DNA from: Bromus sterilis
Lineage: Eukaryota; Streptophyta; Magnoliopsida; Poales; Poaceae
Assembly (NCBI GenBank): GCA_950022295.1
Contig: OX465595.1
Location: 223,165,770 to 223,229,769, forward strand
DNA: 64,000 nucleotides
Reading direction: 5' to 3'
The position numbers and the translations under genes are program-made. Below are positions 58,866 through 64,000 of the stretch, one piece after another. The notes beneath the pieces are model-generated. The model saw nothing but the letters and a program-made list of their open reading frames with translations, was not told where the DNA came from and made no database searches. The number at the start of each line of letters is the position of its first letter. Position 1 is the stretch's first letter.

Positions 58866-59610
58866 AGGTAGGATGAATTTGGGATAAGCTAAAAGTTGGA
58901 TATCAGGTGGTCGACGTCTCCCTTTTATAACTCAAGCGGATCGTCACAAATTCCACCGCTCTTGAGGGGCGGCACGGTGACAGCGGGTAGCATGTGTGCG
59001 CTGAGTCGCTAGGAGGCGCGCGCCAGGTGTCGCTTCGCGCCTGCCACGTGTAGATACTCGTCTCTTGGTCCTCCGGGAAGGACTATGGGAAAAAGCCCCT
59101 CAGTCTCTAGCTGTCTTGTGTCTTTTATACTAGGGGTGGATGTGGCTGCTTGGCCCCTAATCCAACTCTTCCTTGGTCTTCAAGCCTGCAGTTCCTTGGT
59201 CTTCAAGCCTGCTGCTCCTTGCTCTTCAAGGCAGATGCTCCTTGGCCCTCAAGCTAGCCATTCCTTGGCCTTTAAGCTAGCCTTTGTCTTGTTCTGGTTG
59301 CTTTGGCACAATAGTGGTAGACATATATTTTCGAGGTCCTAAATGACCTCGGATGGAAATGACGTCAATAGAAAAGTTGTAGCCCTCGAAAGTTCCAACA
59401 ACTTTCATGTTAGGCGTTTTTTGATTTGAGGCCATTTTGAAGGTGTTTTTCCTGATTACGTTGCTGACTGTCACCTGTAGACAGTTCCTGGAAGGCTTGT
59501 GCTGGGATGCCTCCGTCTTCTAGGAAGTGATATTACCTTTCCGGCAAGGTTCTTGTCTGGCACCACATGTATCAAGGTTCCTGGAGACCCCTGTTTCCAC
59601 GGTACCGACA
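58866..59610 (-). repeat. 5' LTR of X, right fragment
   Basis: It aligns with 12036-12779 of the other X LTR (TAGGATGAATT.GGGATAAGC onward) and ends GGTACCGACA. The conserved minus-strand TATA box is at 58922-58929. The frame 59085-59342 is a repeat of SSLVFKPA-like words caused by CTTGGTCTTCAAGCC repeats and is not a gene. Confidence 0.88.
59150..59285. repeat. Short CCTTGG.CTTCAAGC repeats in the X LTR
   Basis: About five to six imperfect copies of TTCCTTGGTCTTCAAGCCTGC (about 24 bp). The same block is in the other LTR at about 12335-12455. Confidence 0.75.
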
Positions 59611-59615
59611 GTAGG
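59611..59615. other. Right TSD of element X (GTAGG)
   Basis: It matches 11772-11776. The C2 LTR resumes immediately with GTGTCACACTTAAGGG, as in the intact LTR at about 7665. Confidence 0.9.
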
Positions 59616-60528
59616 GTGTCACACTTAAGGGTATTCGACGCAATAAGGATAGATTTAGAATCACCAGAGAAATAAGAGAGAACACCGGAATTGTTTCGGT
59701 GGAGGCCAGAAATGGTTCTGGGTATTTTGAAAGGTTCAAAATATTTTTTAATAATGTTAAATATATTTTATCGTTTAATTAACAATATTAAATATTAAAA
59801 TATAATTAAATATAATTAAAAATGGAAGAAAAGGCATATGGGCCTAAAGAGGCCCATTAGGGGAGGAAGGAGCCTCCCCCTTGGCCCATGGCACCAAGGG
59901 AGGGCCCCATGCCCCCCTAGGGCGCATTTGCCCCCCTTCCCTTTGGTTTAGTACCACATGGGAAGTTGAGGGAGGTGTGCCCCCTCCTTGGCCTATAAAA
60001 GGAGGGGTAGGGGTGCTCTTTTCTTCACAACTTTGATCTTGAGACAAGTTTCTCTAATATCTTTTTCCTCCTTTTCTCCTTACTTGAGTGGACTCCCCTT
60101 GTTTGGAGCTTACACTTGGTTGGATATTTCTCCACCATACGCACGCCGTCGTGCTACTGGAATCAGGATCCGAATCCATCTTCTTTCTACTCTCTTCTGG
60201 TTCGGAGCCCCGAGGGACGTCGGGTACACCGTATGTGTGTAATCCTGCGAGGCACTACACTTGTGGTGCTCCTTCATCATCGACAACGTTCCGACGGGGA
60301 CGCAATCCCGTCATCGGTCTACAAGGACCGGGTGGCTATTGGAGTTATCGTGGATTTTGGGGGCATCGGGGATTGCCGGTATGACTACATCAACCACGTT
60401 CACGCGGGAACGTTTCCCGCTTAACGGACTACATACTGGTATGTGACTTGTTTCCATCCGTTACTTGCATCGCCATATCATAGTTCTTCGGCTTGGGTAT
60501 CGTAGGTTATGAAAAATTAATGTTTTCT
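59616..60528 (+). repeat. 3' LTR of C2, right fragment
   Basis: It aligns with about 7667-8580 of the 5' LTR, including the TATA box (59994-60000). It stops at ...AATGTTTTCT, about 16 bases short of the LTR end, where G3 inserted; the rest should lie outside the window. Confidence 0.88.
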
Positions 60529-63320
60529 TGTAACGACCCAATTCACATAGAATTGAAGTCTCTGTGATCAGGTGCCAGTCCCTGGATCAAACTCGCTGGC
60601 ACACATAGTATCATAGATGTATATCAAAGCACAAGTGCATCATTATTACAATGTATGATCCAGAATAAAAAAAATAACAAGTTGCATAGCTCAAGGCTAG
60701 CTTATTCAACATAAATATAGCGGAAGCAAAAGAAAATAACGAGGAGTCCCATCAACATCCACAAGCGAACATGATGAGTGTAGACCCGCAACCCTAAACG
60801 CACCTTACTGGTCATCTGAGAAACCTGCAACACCGAAGGTTACAGCCCTACAACGGGTCAGTACATCTGATTTGTACGGCAAGTGACACGGAAAAGGTAT
60901 ATATAAAGGACCTACAACTACATGCAAGGTGAGTCAAAGGAAAGGCTTATGGTTTTGTTTTGCAGAAAGCCAATTTTCTCCTGAACTAAACTAGTCAAAA
61001 TTTTAAGTTGAATTCTACCTGAAACACACAACAACCCATGCTAATCTTTCCCACCAAATTATTATTAAGTGTTCATCTGTCAAGATCATTCATCAAGAGT
61101 ACTGACTAGTTGCTCAAAGTTCGTCCGTAACCGTGGACACGGCTAATCATTATCAGTTTATACGCTCTGTAGAGGTTGTACACGTTCCCCACAGGACTCA
61201 ACCCGAAGATTGAGACGAAGACTTTCCGAAGAGGTTGCCTCCCCCCTTTGGTAGCCTGTACACCTAACACACATCTACATTAGCTAGCTACCAGGGCCAG
61301 GTTCCCCACAACGTACTCATGCTAAGACAGAGCCCATATAGCCAGTGGCTGTACACGGAAGCTACTAGTAATATCGCATGTCTGATCTTTTTGAGCCTGG
61401 ACGGCGTCCACTACGTTCAGAGGGTATACACCATGTCGCACACGGTTCACCACCAAAACAACCATTGCGTGCATTTAACCCCGGCACTGTCCTTAGACAA
61501 GGCACAGCCACCAGGATGCAACCCGCCTGTCCAGAAGTGATTTCTATTTATTATAAAATTGCTACACAATTTATTAAATAGCTCACATGCACTCCATGAA
61601 TTCCCACAACCCAAACCACGTATACCAAGCATAGCAATAAAGTAACAACACGTGCTAGGTTGATCTACAAATACAAGTCAAGACATGTGGCTATCCAAAC
61701 TAGTTTTGCAGCAACAGTAATGTAAACTACCTATCATGCAATAGGGTGATATTTTTAACATAATGCATATTGAAAATTATTGGTATGAGTATGGTCAAAG
61801 CATCACTTGCCTTCTTCATGTTCCTGACGATCACAATCCTCACAAAACGATGCGGCGCACTCCGGACAATCTAGCACCAATCCTCACAAAACATAGCACC
61901 AATCAACATATATTCAACACAAATATGCACAAACAGTAATAAACATACAAAGAACAGTACAAAAACTTGCCTAACAGAAGCTAAACTTAAAGTACCCGAC
62001 AAAATAAAACTAACGAAAAAAGAAACGGCGCAAACGGGCGCACCGTTAAAAGATACGGCTACCGGAAGTTCAAATTTGATTCCGCTTGGTATTCAAATTT
62101 TAAAACTTCAAACTTCTGCAAAACTTAGTCTACTGGCTAGAACTTTTCGACACGGTCTCAACACAACTGGAATTATTTAATTCCGAGCTACGGTTAAAAA
62201 GTAACCGCGAAAACGGTGCCGGGGTGGCATCGGGGTCCAATCTGCAAAAAGGACCTATCCGTAAATAAACATTTTGCGTAAACGCGATCGGGTCCCTGGC
62301 CAACGGTTGACCAGATCTGGACTTTTTTTTTCTCAACGCGTTGTTTTTTTCTTCTCTTCCTCACGGGCGAGGCCGGCGGCCATGGAAGCACGGGTCGGCA
62401 CGGGCGACGGGCAGCGTCCACTCCGGCCGGCGGGTAGGGGGCGGCGGCGAGGTGCGCGTAGGGACGCGGCGGCGGGGCGCACAGGGGCGCGTCGACCGGG
62501 GCACAGGGGCGGCGGCGCCCGTGGCCGAGGCGAGCTCGCCGGCTCGCCAGCGGGGGCCAAGCGGCGGCGGCGGCGCGGGGCTGGGGGTGGCGGCGCTAGG
62601 CGGCGGGGTTGCCACCGGCGACGAAAAAAAAAACGAACTCCGGCGAGATTCCGGCGAATTCCGGCAAACTTCCGGCGATGACGTCGGCGGGTCCCGTGGT
62701 TTAGTTTAGGGCTAAACCTAAAACGCTAAAAGAAACTAATATAACCCTAAATGGAGCTATTTATAGACATCCCCTCCTCCGTTTTTTTTAATCCGAGTCC
62801 GGCCCAAACTCTATTTAGCGCCCAACTCGGAAAAAAAACAGAACGGACGCTTGGAGGCCCGAAACATTTTAGAAAATAACAGATAATTATTTTTAATTTC
62901 CGTTTTCACCAAAACTTTTAAAATAATACAATTGAATTTTTGGCATTACCAAAATATTCAATAAAAATAAAAACTTTGCAACTTATTTTTAAATATTTTT
63001 AAATAGTTTTCCGGCAATTTAAAAATACTGAAAAACTCCAAAAATGATTTTAGAATCTTCCCGGATCATAAATAAATTCTCAAAATATTTTTAGAAATTA
63101 TTTATAACCCCGAGGTAAATTTAAAATGTCTCCAAAAATATTTTAAACTATTTTCCAACAATTTAAAAATGGGGATAAGTCATTTTATATCCTCTCCAGC
63201 GAACTGCCATGTGTTGAAAAATGTTAAAAATATTTTTAAAACTCCAGAAAAATGCGGAAACAGCATGAGACGCATATGATGATCTATTAACATCCAAATT
63301 TAGAAAATTGGGATGTTACA
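60529..63320 (-). repeat. 3' LTR of Gypsy G3
   Basis: This 2,792-bp LTR has inverted ends TGTAAC/GTTACA. The pol end and polypurine tract lie to the right, so it is a minus-strand element's 3' LTR. Features are the shared Gypsy island at about 61119-61180, a minus-strand TATA box (62757-62765), a GC-rich leader-like block (62350-62700) and AT-rich U3 (62880-63300). GC-rich frames on both strands there (62274-62681 and others) are not supported as genes. Confidence 0.88.
62757..62765 (-). promoter_or_regulatory. TATA box of the G3 LTR
   Basis: TATAAATAG on the minus strand lies upstream (in element sense) of the GC-rich block. Position and strand agree with G3 orientation. Confidence 0.5.
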
Positions 63321-63322
63321 AA

Positions 63323-63335
63323 CCTACCCCCCTTA
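63323..63335 (-). other. G3 polypurine tract
   Basis: Minus strand CTTAAGGGGGGTAGG just before the LTR start TGTAACATCCC, with the GACGAGATTC motif a few bases upstream. Confidence 0.75.
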
Positions 63336-64000
63336 AGATGAATCTCGTCCTCGAAATTCGGGCTGGCTAGCGAAGAGGTGTGGATGACCTTGCTTCAAAT
63401 CTTCTTCTCGCTCCCAAGTGGCTTCTTCCTCGGTATGATGATCCCACTGAACCTTGCATAACCTGATCGTCTTGGTGCGGGTAACTCTTTCTGCAATCTC
63501 CAGAATCTTCACAGTTTTCTCCTCATAAGTCAAGTCACTCTCCAACTGAATTGCCTCAAGTGGCACTGTATCTCTCAAAGGAATATCTGACAGCTCTGCA
63601 TGACACTTCTTCAGCTGGGATACGTGAAACACATCATGAACTCCTGACAAAGCTTCTGGCAACTCCAACTGATAAGATACCTCTCCTCTGCGCTCCAAGA
63701 TCTTGTAAGGCCCCAAAAAACGTGGTGCTAACTTTCCCTTGATTCCAAACCTCTTGATTCTGCGAATTGGTGAAACTCTGAGATACACACGGTCTCCAAC
63801 CTCATAGGTTACGTCCTTGCGCTTCGCATCTGCATAACTCTTCTGCCTGGACTGTGCTATCTTCAGTCTATCACGGATCAACTTGACTTTCTCTTCAGCA
63901 TCTCTGATCAGGTCAGGTCCGAAAAACTGATGCTCTCCTACCTCATCCCACATCAACGGAGTCCTGCACTTCCTTCCATACAGTAACTCGAATGGTGCCA
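63333..64000 (-). CDS. G3 pol, C-terminal part: integrase end and chromodomain (partial at window edge)
   Basis: The minus-strand frame is open from the window edge (64000) to 63333, so the start lies outside. It begins with the conserved APFELLYGRKCRTPLMWDE, then GEHQFFGPDLIRDAEEKV, SRQKSYADAKRKDV, GDRVYLRVSPI and GKLAPRFLGPYKI. VHDVFHVSQLKKC follows, and a chromodomain-like end (RVTRTKTIRLCKVQWDHHTEEEATWERE) to HPHLFASQ. No stop or frameshift occurs in the visible 220 codons, unlike G2 and G1. The catalytic core is not in view. It is the most intact pol end in the window, suggesting G3 is relatively young. Confidence 0.9.
   Translation of the reverse strand, partial: APFELLYGRKCRTPLMWDEVGEHQFFGPDLIRDAEEKVKLIRDRLKIAQSRQKSYADAKRKDVTYEVGDRVYLRVSPIRRIKRFGIKGKLAPRFLGPYKILERRGEVSYQLELPEALSGVHDVFHVSQLKKCHAELSDIPLRDTVPLEAIQLESDLTYEEKTVKILEIAERVTRTKTIRLCKVQWDHHTEEEATWEREEDLKQGHPHLFASQPEFRGRDSS

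Larger units (their letters stand above)
11777..59610 (-). mobile_element. Element X: non-autonomous LTR retrotransposon, opened by later insertions
   Basis: The outer ends are TGTCGATG (11777) and CCGACA (59610), with inverted terminal TGTCG/CGACA and the 5-bp TSD GTAGG. Reading on the minus strand, the primer site (14272-14289) lies next to the LTR that begins at 14290, so the right LTR is the 5' LTR. The element's own DNA is 11777-~14350 plus 58866-59610, about 3.3 kb. The 44.5 kb between is composite DNA (C1, G4 with CACTA/G1, G2). It has no gag, RT or integrase, so it must have depended on proteins made by another element. Confidence 0.8.

Noticed and set aside
62274..62709. GC-rich ORFs of 75-135 codons in the G3 LTR
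   Set aside because: Overlapping on both strands in a GC-rich leader-like block; no domain.
1..64000. Host protein-coding genes
   Set aside because: Every sizeable frame with recognisable content belongs to gag or pol; the rest fall in LTRs, transposon arms or low-complexity DNA.

Overview
The window looks like intergenic DNA from a large grass genome, most likely a Triticeae (wheat, Aegilops or barley type). I see no host gene. Almost every base can be assigned to a transposable element. The main family clues are a Copia LTR starting TGTTGGGAATG..CCTAGAGG (the BARE/Angela type), LTRs starting TGATACGTCCCAAACG (the Athila/Sabrina type), chromodomain Gypsy elements primed by initiator tRNA-Met, and a large CACTA transposon. 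Family names come from memory of Triticeae repeats. The element ends, target-site duplications (TSDs) and reading frames are read directly from the sequence.

Layout: 1-1907 is the 3' internal part of an Athila-like Gypsy and 1908-~3480 is its LTR. ~3490-5590 is an inverted Athila-like internal fragment with gag. 5591-6836 is a second Athila-like LTR. This LTR is split by a degenerate BARE/Angela-like Copia (C2, from 6837), whose own 3' LTR is split by a non-autonomous LTR element X (11777-59610, TSD GTAGG on both sides). The left part of X carries two tandem-repeat blocks. The 5' LTR of X is opened by a 44 kb composite: a decayed SIRE/Maximus-like Copia (C1, ~14391-22429), a Gypsy LTR fragment (G4, 22430-23546 and 46555-~47345), and a decayed chromodomain Gypsy (G2, ~47345-58865).

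Within G4 sits a 23 kb CACTA element (23547-46551, TSD CGG). Inside the CACTA is a 16.7 kb chromodomain Gypsy on the minus strand (G1, 25625-42342, TSD GTTGT). Inside the gag gene of G1 is an oppositely oriented solo LTR of the same family (33518-37461, TSD AACTC). C2 resumes at 59616-60528 and is then broken by another minus-strand Gypsy (G3, LTR 60529-63320), whose pol runs off the end of the window. The nesting order is therefore Athila LTR < C2 < X < G4 < CACTA < G1 < solo LTR.

None of the elements has a fully intact coding set. G1 is closest: its gag is split by the solo LTR and its pol has one in-frame stop. G2 and C1 carry many stops and frameshifts. Points of most interest are an extra coiled-coil/acidic ORF upstream of gag in G2, an LTR island shared by four Gypsy families, a promoter/exon-like segment after pol in C1, the repeat-coding interior of X, a CACTA ORF that re-forms across the G1 insertion site, and a Pol III box pair in the CACTA arm.
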